A stretch of DNA of 64,000 nt from Pectobacterium actinidiae. Its GTDB lineage: Bacteria; Pseudomonadota; Gammaproteobacteria; Enterobacterales; Enterobacteriaceae. The position numbers and the translations under genes were made by a program. Below the pieces are notes generated by a model. It searched no databases and was not told the DNA's origin. It saw only the letters and a program-made list of their open reading frames with translations. The stretch is from contig NZ_JRMH01000001.1 in NCBI RefSeq assembly GCF_000803315.1, forward strand, positions 2,790,001 through 2,854,000. Reading direction: 5' to 3'. Shown piece by piece: positions 52,424 to 60,332 of this stretch (the first letter of the stretch is position 1; each line of letters opens with the position of its first letter).

Positions 52424-52450
52424 TTAAGGTTTCTCAATATATGCCGATTA
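52424..52450 (+). promoter_or_regulatory. sigma-28-like promoter of the accessory chemoreceptor
   Basis: TTAA (52424-52427), 15 nt, GCCGATTA (52443-52450): one mismatch in each box to TAAA-N15-GCCGATAA, 113 nt before the start codon. It would put this receptor in the class III regulon. Confidence 0.65.
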
Positions 52451-52563
52451 TCTTTTACATTGGCTGTTTGGCTAATGAATTGTCATTAATGTAGACACTA
52501 AAACCTAAACGCCAATGCCGCAGCGGTTGGCATGGTAAATCATAAGTTTCTGAGAATGAGCGA

Positions 52564-54273
52564 ATGGATATGAAAATAACGTCAAGGTCTGAGCAGCACG
52601 CCGAGACCGGCATGCTGAGCAATTTACGGCTAGTTCCCTTATTCATTATTATTCTGGGTGGTATTATGCTGTTATTTGCAGCATCTATCGGTACATCCAG
52701 CTACTTTCTACAAACCAGCAATCAGTCATTAGATGATGTCACACAAGAAATCGATACCCGAATGGGGATCTCAAACAGTTCCAACCACCTTCGTACTGCA
52801 CGCCTGCTACTCATTCAGGCCGCAGCGGCTGCTCGTATTGGTGATTCGCAGGTCTTCAATGACAACCTGAAACAGGCTGAGCAACGTCTGGAACAGTCAA
52901 AAAAAGCATTCCTTGTCTATGAACAACGTCCGGTTAAAACACCTCAGGATATGGCGTTAGATGGCGATCTGCGTAAGTCCTATGACGCATATGTCAATCA
53001 AGGTCTTATACTGATGCTCACCGCTGCAAAACAAGGCCTGTTTGAAGAGGTTATCACTCTCGAATCAGAAGAAACCCGTGTTTTAGATCTGGCCTATAAC
53101 AAATTTTTGCTAGAGGCTGTCGCTTATCGCACGCAAAGAGCGAAAGAACTAAACGAAACTGCGCATAAAAATGCGCTGCTTGGATATTCTTTGATGGGTG
53201 GCAGCTTTGCGCTGGCCACTATTTTAACGCTTCTGACATTCTTCCTACTTCGAGGGATCCTCATCAAACCAATAAATCAATTGGTCCAGAGAATTCAGCG
53301 TATTGCGCAGGGTGATTTAACTCAAATGTCAGACCGTTATGGCAGGAATGAAATTGGCACACTAGCCAGCAACGTTCAACAAATGCAGTCTTCTCTGGTC
53401 ACTACCGTCACTACAGTGCGGGAGAGTGCGGATTCTATTTATCAAGGTTCAACGGAGATATCATCCGGCAACACAGACCTTTCCTCGCGAACCGAACAAC
53501 AAGCCGCAGCACTTGAACAGACTGCGGCAAGCATGGAGCAATTAACCGCAACGGTGAAGCAAAACTCAGAAAATGCGCACCACGCCAGCCAGCTCGCAGC
53601 AAATGCCTCAGGAAAAGCCAAGCAAGGCGGTGAGATCGTTGCAAACGTTGTGAACACGATGAACAGTATCTCTGGTAGTTCAAAGAAAATCTCTGAGATT
53701 ACCAGCGTTATTAACAGCATTGCTTTCCAAACGAATATTCTCGCACTCAATGCGGCGGTTGAAGCAGCCAGAGCAGGCGAACAGGGTCGCGGTTTTGCCG
53801 TCGTAGCAAGTGAAGTTCGTAGCCTTGCACAGCGCAGTGCGCAAGCGGCAAAAGAGATAGAAACGCTGATTTCTGAATCGGTCAACCTGGTCAGCAGTGG
53901 TTCTGTTCTGGTTGATAACGCGGGGCAAACCATGAAAGAGATCGTCGATGCCGTCACTAACGTCACCGACATCATGGGTGAGATTGCTTCTGCATCTGAC
54001 GAACAGAGTCGAGGGATTACTCAGGTCGGTCAGGCAATATCTGAGATGGACAGCGTGACACAGCAGAATGCTTCGCTCGTTCAGGAAGCCAGTGCTGCTG
54101 CCGCATCATTGGAAGAGCAAGCAGCATTGCTTACCCGTGCAGTTGCGACATTTAAGTTATCCAGCCATTTGTCAGCCCCTACCCGGCCGAACGCTCAAGC
54201 CGTCAAGGGACGTTCATCACTCGCCCTTCCCCGCCAAGCCAATACGGAAAACGGTAACTGGGAAACGTTCTAA
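52564..54273 (+). CDS. methyl-accepting chemotaxis protein (intact)
   Basis: 569 residues: short cytoplasmic N-terminus, TM1 (about 26-50), periplasmic four-helix ligand domain (about 51-205), TM2 (about 206-230), HAMP, then the signalling hairpin with the invariant tip [20 protein letters not shown]. The C-terminus is NWETF, so it can recruit CheR and CheB. The signalling half closely resembles the broken tar gene; the ligand domain differs. Ligand unknown. Followed by a strong hairpin. Confidence 0.95.
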   Translation: MDMKITSRSEQHAETGMLSNLRLVPLFIIILGGIMLLFAASIGTSSYFLQTSNQSLDDVTQEIDTRMGISNSSNHLRTARLLLIQAAAAARIGDSQVFNDNLKQAEQRLEQSKKAFLVYEQRPVKTPQDMALDGDLRKSYDAYVNQGLILMLTAAKQGLFEEVITLESEETRVLDLAYNKFLLEAVAYRTQRAKELNETAHKNALLGYSLMGGSFALATILTLLTFFLLRGILIKPINQLVQRIQRIAQGDLTQMSDRYGRNEIGTLASNVQQMQSSLVTTVTTVRESADSIYQGSTEISSGNTDLSSRTEQQAAALEQTAASMEQLTATVKQNSENAHHASQLAANASGKAKQGGEIVANVVNTMNSISGSSKKISEITSVINSIAFQTNILALNAAVEAARAGEQGRGFAVVASEVRSLAQRSAQAAKEIETLISESVNLVSSGSVLVDNAGQTMKEIVDAVTNVTDIMGEIASASDEQSRGITQVGQAISEMDSVTQQNASLVQEASAAAASLEEQAALLTRAVATFKLSSHLSAPTRPNAQAVKGRSSLALPRQANTENGNWETF

Positions 54274-54292
54274 TACTGGACACCAAAGTCAC

Positions 54293-54324
54293 GGCGAGCA
54301 TTGTCCGAGTGAACAATGCTCGCC
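54293..54324 (+). terminator. hairpin between the chemoreceptor gene and dsrB
   Basis: GGCGAGCATTGT (54293-54304) pairs perfectly with ACAATGCTCGCC (54313-54324), 8-nt loop. No T-run on either side, but the 12-bp stem lies between convergent genes and probably ends both transcripts. Confidence 0.7.
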
Positions 54325-54341
54325 TATTGGCATCATCCCGT

Positions 54342-54545
54342 TTACTCTTTTTCTGGCAACATTTTTGGCTCAACAAACGTACCGTCTTTGCTATCCACCT
54401 CATTGAAAAACCAGACACCAGCAGGGTAATCTTTTAACGCAACCAAATACATTATTCCTTCCTGAAACGTTTCTACAGCCAGAATCGTCCCTTCCCGGCG
54501 CATCTTTCCATCAGTTTTAACTGTAACCAGATCATTAACTTTCAT
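54342..54545 (-). CDS. dsrB: small DsrB-family protein
   Basis: 67 residues, [19 protein letters not shown] and [16 protein letters not shown], which aligns along its length with E. coli DsrB. The molecular role of DsrB is not known. In E. coli it sits beside rcsA, which borders the fli genes; here rcsA is not in the window. Confidence 0.85.
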   Translation of the reverse strand: MKVNDLVTVKTDGKMRREGTILAVETFQEGIMYLVALKDYPAGVWFFNEVDSKDGTFVEPKMLPEKE

Positions 54546-54754
54546 AAATTTATCTCAAAATAGCTTCTAACATCAAAAAAACAGCATTATCATTTACAGC
54601 TACGATAGGAATAGTACTTGCATGAAATGATTAATTTTATTTATCTTTAACAACGCCATATTGGCCCTCTCTGTCATTACATATCAATTATTCAGGCAAA
54701 AATTGATCGTTTCTATCCTAGTACATCCGACATATTCGCAAAAGAGATTAAAAG

Positions 54755-56170
54755 TTGAACGAACTACTGAACGTTGATGAACAGAGAGACAACGGTGAGT
54801 CAGACTACAATCAAGTCATAACATCAGAATGGATGCAATTGATAGTCACAACCTCACAGAAATCTTTTAATCTACTGCGAACCCTCGCCGATCAGAAAGC
54901 CTCCGACTTTGCTGACGCGTTCTACTCCTACATGCTTAAAGATCAAGAAGCCTCTCTGTTTCTCTCCAGCCAGCAAGTCCACGATCGACTTCATGGATCG
55001 ATGAGCAAATGGATAGCGGACATTTTAACGAATAACGGCGATCGTCTAGCTGACCTGATTAACCATCAAAAGAAAATTGGTCAGATTCATGCACGTATTG
55101 GTATTCCCGTCGATCTGGTTGAGCGCGGAGCCCGGCGTTTAAAATGGCATCTTTATGAAGACATCGCACAGGTGGCAGAGGATAAAACGCTATGCTTTGA
55201 TGCCATGCGTTTTGCCTCCATCTCTATGGATATCGCTATAGAGATAATGAGCAAGACCTATTCACAATCGCATGACCTAGCAGCTAAAAATGAAGAATCC
55301 TATCGGCTATTTTCTATTCTGGAAAATGCCAGCATCGAGAGAGAGCGCCAAAATGCATCGCTGCTAAATTGGGAAAATGCCTTTATTTTTAGCGTTGCCA
55401 CCGGTACACCGCTTTCCAGCATTCAGGACCTGAGTGATTCCGAGTTTGGCCTGTGGTTTAACCATAAGGGGAAATCCAGTTTCAGTAATATTCAGGGAAT
55501 ACGCACGATCGCCTCAATCATGACTGAAACGGATGACTACATTCGTAGCCATAGCACTACCGCACTACTGACACAGCAGGATTACGCCCCGCTACTTAAA
55601 ACGGTTAGAAGCAAGATTTATAAAATAAATATGCTGTTGGGATCGCTATTTGACGAAGTCCAAAAATTGGAAAGCGGTAAGGATACGTTGACCCTTCTGT
55701 TAAATCGTCGTTTCCTGCCAACCATTCTTAGACATGAAATATCGCTGGCAATGCACTCAAATACCTCGCTCAGCATCGCTATGATTGATATTGACCATTT
55801 TAAAACCGTGAATGACACATATGGTCATGCCGCTGGCGATAGCATCCTGAAAAGGATTGCAGAAGTGCTATATGAAAACACGAGGAACAGCGACTATGTT
55901 TTCCGCTACGGCGGCGAAGAATTCATGATCGTACTTATTGAAACGCCGAAAGTCGCCGCCCATACCATCATCGAGAGGTTGAGAAAGAAAATCCAGGCTC
56001 ACCCTATTTATCTTCAAAACGGTGAAAGTGTTACAATGACCATAAGCGCAGGCATCGCCGTTTATAACGGTCATCCCGATTATGAATGCTTGATAAAGGC
56101 AGCGGACGATGCGCTCTATCAGGCCAAGGCAAACGGTAGAAACAGGATTGAATACGCGCCGGAAGCCTAA
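54755..56170 (+). CDS. globin-coupled heme sensor diguanylate cyclase (DosC/DgcO-like)
   Basis: 471 residues from a TTG at 54755; the next in-frame ATG (codon 27) would cut into the globin helices. Domains: sensor globin (about 20-170) with proximal His112 in IGQIHARIGIP and possible distal Tyr57 and Ser82; middle linker domain (about 180-300); C-terminal GGDEF (about 310-468) with active-site GGEEF in VFRYGGEEFMIV and the product-inhibition I-site RNSD five residues upstream. It makes c-di-GMP from GTP in an oxygen-dependent way. It corresponds to the globin-coupled sensor studied in Pectobacterium, and the Tyr57/Ser82 numbering I recall from that work supports the TTG start. Confidence 0.93.
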   Translation: MNELLNVDEQRDNGESDYNQVITSEWMQLIVTTSQKSFNLLRTLADQKASDFADAFYSYMLKDQEASLFLSSQQVHDRLHGSMSKWIADILTNNGDRLADLINHQKKIGQIHARIGIPVDLVERGARRLKWHLYEDIAQVAEDKTLCFDAMRFASISMDIAIEIMSKTYSQSHDLAAKNEESYRLFSILENASIERERQNASLLNWENAFIFSVATGTPLSSIQDLSDSEFGLWFNHKGKSSFSNIQGIRTIASIMTETDDYIRSHSTTALLTQQDYAPLLKTVRSKIYKINMLLGSLFDEVQKLESGKDTLTLLLNRRFLPTILRHEISLAMHSNTSLSIAMIDIDHFKTVNDTYGHAAGDSILKRIAEVLYENTRNSDYVFRYGGEEFMIVLIETPKVAAHTIIERLRKKIQAHPIYLQNGESVTMTISAGIAVYNGHPDYECLIKAADDALYQAKANGRNRIEYAPEA

Positions 56171-56447
56171 CTATTTTTACCTTGTTGCAAGCCTGTGCTC
56201 CAGGTCACAACCGAAAAGAATAGCCCGCTATTCATCGTCACAGGTTTGCATCATTCCTCTAGCTAAACAGATGAAGTTCTCCTCATTGAACAAATTCACA
56301 GCATGAAAACGATAAACCAACGATTTTACTAACCAACCCGCCCCAAATTTGATACATATTCAATAAATAAGCATGATTGTCGACAATATGTCATGCAGCA
56401 AATCTTTTTATAATTTGATCTTGTTTTGTACAAGGGAGGAACGAGCA
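56171..56447. other. 277-nt gap before the KTSC gene
   Basis: No gene seen. It contains the 12-bp perfect palindrome at 56376-56387. Confidence 0.5.
56376..56387. promoter_or_regulatory. palindrome upstream of the KTSC gene, possible operator
   Basis: ATTGTCGACAAT is a perfect 12-bp palindrome, flanked further out by GCATGA and TCATGC, which also face each other. It lies 60 nt before the start. No regulator can be named. Confidence 0.35.
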
Positions 56448-56666
56448 TTGCAGCGACAGCAGGTTTCATCGTCACGAATTTATTCCATTGGGTACGATCC
56501 AAAGACGCACAACCTTGAGATAGAGTTTTATAATAAAGATATCTATCAATATGTTGGCGTGCCTGAGTCTATCTATAAAAAATTCATTTCTGACGCTGTC
56601 GTCTCTAAAGGCCGTTTCTTTGATGGCGTGATAAAAGATAAATTTTTATGTCGAAAAATTAGATAG
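56448..56666 (+). CDS. KTSC-domain mini-protein
   Basis: 72 residues from TTG at 56448, which stands 8 nt after an excellent AGGGAGG ribosome site; an upstream in-frame ATG at 56373 has none. The body (SSSRIYSIGYDPKTHNLEIEF, YQYVGVPESIYKKF, SKGRFFDGVIKDKF) is the KTSC fold found in phage and bacterial small proteins, possibly nucleic-acid-binding. No function can be given. Confidence 0.8.
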   Translation: MQRQQVSSSRIYSIGYDPKTHNLEIEFYNKDIYQYVGVPESIYKKFISDAVVSKGRFFDGVIKDKFLCRKIR

Positions 56667-57125
56667 ATAAAGACTTACCAATAGTAGCGTCAGTATATGT
56701 CGCCGTTCCTTAACGGTATCAAATCATCGCGCCCCTACTATGTGGCACTGAGCATTTCTGTTCTCCGCCAGAATGCCAGCCACAAATTCCCTCAAAAAAT
56801 CCCCGTTGAGAATATATCTTCTTCGCCTGCTTTGATTACAGGGCAGACCACCAACCCGTTTAATTTTCATGCCGTTACGTGAACCCTGATTCAGAGTGTT
56901 TTTGATCGGTAACGCCGATCGATACTATCGCATCGATCTATCAAAACGATTATCTTTTGATCGCCGCCGTCGATAAGCTATTGCCGAGAATAACCATAAC
57001 GTAATGTTTTATCTGTTCTTTATTCCCATACTCGGGAATGGCTGGCTATTGCCTGTTATCGGGTAAATCAATAATCAGCAGATAAAAATCATCCCGTTGT
57101 TTTGCCAAATCAGGACTGGTGCACA
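56667..57125. other. 459-nt gap before the second flagellin
   Basis: A 61-codon frame (56697-56882) has no family likeness or ribosome site. The region contains a TTCCC-N6-GGGAA palindrome at 57023-57038 and no convincing FliA promoter. Confidence 0.5.
57022..57039. promoter_or_regulatory. palindrome upstream of the second flagellin gene, possible operator
   Basis: ATTCCC-ATACTC-GGGAAT: 6-bp arms, 6-nt centre, about 90 nt before the start codon. Dyads of this kind suit dimeric LuxR-type regulators, such as the one encoded at 58632. Confidence 0.3.
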
Positions 57126-58580
57126 ATGACCCCGATTACCTCTCTTCATTTAACGATACTGAATCAACAGGGTAAATCGGCCACCCGATTGAGCCAGACG
57201 ATTGAACGACTTTCATCGGGTATACGTATTAATAGTGCGAAAGATGATGCCGCTGGTCAGGCTATTGCCAACCGAATGACTGCCAATCTGAATGCCAACA
57301 GCGTCATCGCCAACGGAATGAAAGACGGTCTCAGCCTGATGCAAACGGCCGAGAGCGGGCTCAGTGCCATCAATAACTTGATACAACGCGGCAGACAACT
57401 CGCGGTGCAGGCGGCAAACGAAACGCTGTCCGATACCGATCAGGCCAGCCTAAACGGTGAATACCAGCAAATTAGGGAAGAAATCGACCGCATCGCCTCG
57501 TCGACACAAATCTTTGGTCGCTATCCGCTGGCACCGACTGAGCCGGGCCCTCAGCCGGTCAAGCTGGGCGACACCCTGCCGCTGGCAGAAAAATTTCCCA
57601 ATGCCAATACCCAGTATCAATTCCCTTCTGGCGTGGTTTCGCTGGCTTACATTCCTGCTGGCGCAAAAAATATCACCATCACCATCGACTCATTAAGCGC
57701 CGATGACGATATCCAGCTATTCGCGCGAGATGGCAGGCATCTGGCCGGTACGCCCTCAGAAGGCACAGACGCCGATATCGTCTGGTCAGCAAACGGTGTG
57801 ACAGATGAAAGCACCATGAATACCGCCGTGATTACGCAAGATAACGGCTTTTTACCTGGAGCCACCTACTCGGCAGATTCGCTGCTGCAAGCCGGGGAAT
57901 ACAATATCAATACAGGGGCACAGACCACTTATCAGGGCATGACCATCACCTACAGCGGTGATGGCGACCGCTTTGAAGATGCCAACACCGGGGGATTTAA
58001 CGATGGAAATGTGGGGGCAGCAAACCGGCTGGAAAAGATTCACATTGATGAGGTAACGGAAGATCTGATTGTCATTGTCGTTGGCAGCGGCGTATTTACT
58101 AGCAGCGCAAGCTGGGATGAACTTCCCACACCCACGGAGCCTGCACCGCCACTGCCGCCTTCAGTACCGATCAGCAAAGAAACGACATTTGTCATCGGGG
58201 CGAGTTTCGGTGATGAATTGCAAACGGTCACTATCAACCCAACGCCCGCCGACAGCCAGTCACTGGGGCTTTCCTCTGTGACGCTAAGTACACCAAAACA
58301 GGCCAGTGCGGCAGTAGCCACGTTCGATAACGCACTGAAAACGCTGGACGGTTACCGCAGTGAATACGGTAGCAAGATGAACCGCTTTGAATCCGTCACT
58401 ACCGTGCTGTCACAGGAGAAGGTTGCCACCACTGCCGCCCGCTCACGCATATTGGATGCGGATTACGCCATTGAGGTTTCCGCGATGACAAAATCCCAGA
58501 TCCTGCAACAAGCTTCTTTGTCCGTCTTGTCGCAAGCCAATCAGCAGTCAGGAAACGTATTAAAGCTGTTACAGGGATGA
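57126..58580 (+). CDS. second, atypical flagellin with an inserted central domain
   Basis: 484 residues from ATG 57126 (MTPITSLHLTILNQQ); an in-frame alternative start at 57102 adds eight atypical residues. The N-terminal D0/D1 (about 1-132) includes [20 protein letters not shown] and the C-terminal D1/D0 (about 350-484) ends [20 protein letters not shown], both clearly flagellin. Between two Pro-rich hinges (PTEPGPQP and PTPTEPAPPLPPSVP) lies a ~190-residue beta-rich acidic domain absent from FliC. Its DDDIQLFARDG stretch and the later DLIVIVVGSGV resemble PPC-like beta-sandwich domains; no HExxH protease motif. Probably exported through the flagellar system as a minor or alternative filament protein. 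Directly followed by a LuxR-type gene. Confidence 0.85.
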   Translation: MTPITSLHLTILNQQGKSATRLSQTIERLSSGIRINSAKDDAAGQAIANRMTANLNANSVIANGMKDGLSLMQTAESGLSAINNLIQRGRQLAVQAANETLSDTDQASLNGEYQQIREEIDRIASSTQIFGRYPLAPTEPGPQPVKLGDTLPLAEKFPNANTQYQFPSGVVSLAYIPAGAKNITITIDSLSADDDIQLFARDGRHLAGTPSEGTDADIVWSANGVTDESTMNTAVITQDNGFLPGATYSADSLLQAGEYNINTGAQTTYQGMTITYSGDGDRFEDANTGGFNDGNVGAANRLEKIHIDEVTEDLIVIVVGSGVFTSSASWDELPTPTEPAPPLPPSVPISKETTFVIGASFGDELQTVTINPTPADSQSLGLSSVTLSTPKQASAAVATFDNALKTLDGYRSEYGSKMNRFESVTTVLSQEKVATTAARSRILDADYAIEVSAMTKSQILQQASLSVLSQANQQSGNVLKLLQG

Positions 58581-58631
58581 TGCGCCGCCAAGTACATCAC
58601 TTTGCTATTTTTCTACTGAATCACTATCGCC

Positions 58632-59177
58632 ATGAGCATTGAGATATTTAGCCGCTGTCCCTTCACTACAGCGGCGTTTACCTTTCTGGAAAGTATGGAT
58701 GGCGGCAATGAGCCAATCACCATTGTGGATATCGAGCACGGTATCGACATGGCGCTATTAACTCGCATCATTACCGATCGTCAACGGACATTCATTATTA
58801 TTCTGAACAATCGCAAACATGCGCCTGTAATGGTGGCTAAAAAGGTACTACTGTTATCAAAACACACATCGATGAACACGATTAAAAAAGTGATCTCTGC
58901 CCTGTCATCGTTCAGAGAAATAAAAGGCAAGGCGATATCGTTATCACCGAATGAGAAAATATTCTTCGGCTATTGGCTGGACGGAATAGCAATAAAAACC
59001 ATCGCAAAGAAGATGGCGATAACCCATAAAACCGCCAACAACATGAAAAATAATATCTACAGAAAATATGGAATAAAGGATCTGCTCACCTTTTTACTCA
59101 TCGCCAGAATCTCACATATGCAAAGTATCGCTGACGCCGAGCATCACAGGGTTATCTACGTTGATAAGGTGGCGTGA
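58632..59177 (+). CDS. LuxR/GerE-type DNA-binding regulator
   Basis: 181 residues. An N-terminal region of about 100 residues (MSIEIFSRCPFTTAAFTFLE) of atypical-receiver type as in BglJ/YjjQ/RcsA-like proteins, without an evident phosphorylatable receiver motif, then a C-terminal HTH (about 110-170, LSPNEKIFFGYWLDGIAIKTIAKK... KTANNMKNNIYRKYGI). Starts 51 nt after the flagellin stop on the same strand, so they may be co-transcribed. Proposed role: control of the second flagellin; inferred from position only. Confidence 0.8.
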   Translation: MSIEIFSRCPFTTAAFTFLESMDGGNEPITIVDIEHGIDMALLTRIITDRQRTFIIILNNRKHAPVMVAKKVLLLSKHTSMNTIKKVISALSSFREIKGKAISLSPNEKIFFGYWLDGIAIKTIAKKMAITHKTANNMKNNIYRKYGIKDLLTFLLIARISHMQSIADAEHHRVIYVDKVA

Positions 59178-59393
59178 GGTAACATCCTGAGAACAACAGG
59201 AGGCTTGAATCCCACTGATTTTGCGAGCACATGTCGCCATATATCCGTCTTTCAACCCTTCTCGGCCGATTTGGACCACAATGCCGTTCCATTAGCCTAC
59301 CTGATATTGATAAATTTATGAGGATGTCCTACCCGTCCATATCTTTAAAATAGGCGGCAACATCACACCCCTAACTCAAACTTTCAGAATAAC

Positions 59394-59479
59394 TGCGCAT
59401 TTTGCGCAATTTCTTGCTCACTTTCTGGTGCAAATCACTTTTTGCGCAATGGATGCCGTTTTTTCGCGAGGTCTGCGCA
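59394..59479. repeat. cluster of four TGCGCA boxes, candidate enhancer
   Basis: TGCGCA at 59394-59399, 59403-59408, 59443-59448 and 59474-59479. The second and third extend to the palindrome TTGCGCAA. They lie 75-160 nt before the sigma-54-like -24 box, the distance expected for an enhancer-binding protein. Confidence 0.5.
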
Positions 59480-59552
59480 ACTTTTTGCTCAAATTTGGCT
59501 TAGGGAAAATTTGAGTTAGATAAATCTCTTTATAAAACATAAAGATAATTTT

Positions 59553-59568
59553 TGGCATGGGTATTGAT
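59553..59568 (+). promoter_or_regulatory. sigma-54-like promoter of hcp
   Basis: TGGCATGGGTATTGAT against TGGCAYRNNNNTTGCW: GG and the -12 dinucleotide have the correct 10-nt spacing; only the -12 C is changed (GA for GC). Fifty nt before the hcp start. Sigma-54 control of hcp by VasH-type activators is known in other T6SS systems. Confidence 0.5.
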
Positions 59569-59617
59569 ATACAGACGGTGAAGCTATTCAACTCGTTTAA
59601 CAACAAGGAGCAAGACT

Positions 59618-60136
59618 ATGCCAACTCCATGCTATATCAGCATCGAAGGTAAAACGCAGGGCAACATTACCGCGGGTGCTTTCACCTCTGATTCTGTCGG
59701 CAACATCTATGTGGAAGGCCACGAAGACGAAATGCTGGTACAGGAATTCAAACACATCGTCACCGTACCGACCGACCCACAGTCTGGTCAGCCGTCCGGC
59801 CAACGTGTGCACAAACCGTTCAAATTCACCGTCGCGCTGAACAAAGCTGTTCCGCTGATGTACAACGCCTTGGCGTCTGGCGAAATGCTGCCGACCGTGA
59901 CCCTGAAATGGTACCGCACCTCTGTTGAAGGTAAGCAAGAACACTTCTTCTCTACCATCCTGACCGATGCCACTATCGTTGATATCGACTGCAAAATGCC
60001 ACACTGCCAGGATCCATCCAAACTGGACTACACCCAGTTAATCGAAGTGTCGCTGGCTTATCGCAAAATCGACTGGGAACACACCGTTGCCGGGACTTCT
60101 GGTTCCGATGACTGGCGTACACCGGTCGAAGCGTAA
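59618..60136 (+). CDS. hcp: type VI secretion tube protein Hcp
   Basis: 172 residues, standard Hcp length: MPTPCYISIEGKTQGNITAG at the start, VHKPFKFTVALNKAVPLMYNAL in the middle, SLAYRKIDWEHTVAGTSGSDDW near the end. Hexamers stack into the inner tube that is fired into target cells. AAGGAG ribosome site. An orphan hcp-vgrG module away from the main T6SS locus; a hairpin follows. Confidence 0.97.
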   Translation: MPTPCYISIEGKTQGNITAGAFTSDSVGNIYVEGHEDEMLVQEFKHIVTVPTDPQSGQPSGQRVHKPFKFTVALNKAVPLMYNALASGEMLPTVTLKWYRTSVEGKQEHFFSTILTDATIVDIDCKMPHCQDPSKLDYTQLIEVSLAYRKIDWEHTVAGTSGSDDWRTPVEA

Positions 60137-60145
60137 TTCCTACCG

Positions 60146-60170
60146 AACCCGGGTTTGTCCCGGGTTTTCT
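60146..60170 (+). terminator. terminator or attenuator between hcp and vgrG
   Basis: AACCCGGG (60146-60153), loop TTTGT, CCCGGGTT (60159-60166), then TTCT and a T5 run ten nt further on. Probably lets hcp be made in large excess over vgrG. Confidence 0.75.
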
Positions 60171-60332
60171 GCGTTTTTCTCAACATGATGCTTTATCAAC
60201 ATGAACTGTGGCGTGAGCAGACTCAGACCACAGCTCAGGTTTTTATTTTAATCAGGATAGCGACGTGCCGCTCCGGGAAACCCCGAGGCGTGCGGTAGCC
60301 ATGGCAACGGCGAAGGAAGAAGGAGAGGACGG

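Larger units (their letters stand above)
59178..59617. other. 440-nt regulatory gap upstream of hcp
   Basis: No gene. Contains four TGCGCA hexamers (59394, 59403, 59443, 59474), a half-repeated TTGCTCA element and a sigma-54-like promoter. Confidence 0.6.

Noticed and set aside
52499..52525. alternative sigma-28 box (TAAA... GCCGCAGC) before the receptor at 52564
   Set aside because: Spacing and -10 both poor; the site at 52424-52450 fits much better.
56697..56882. 61-codon frame before the second flagellin
   Set aside because: No ribosome site and amino-acid content looks random.
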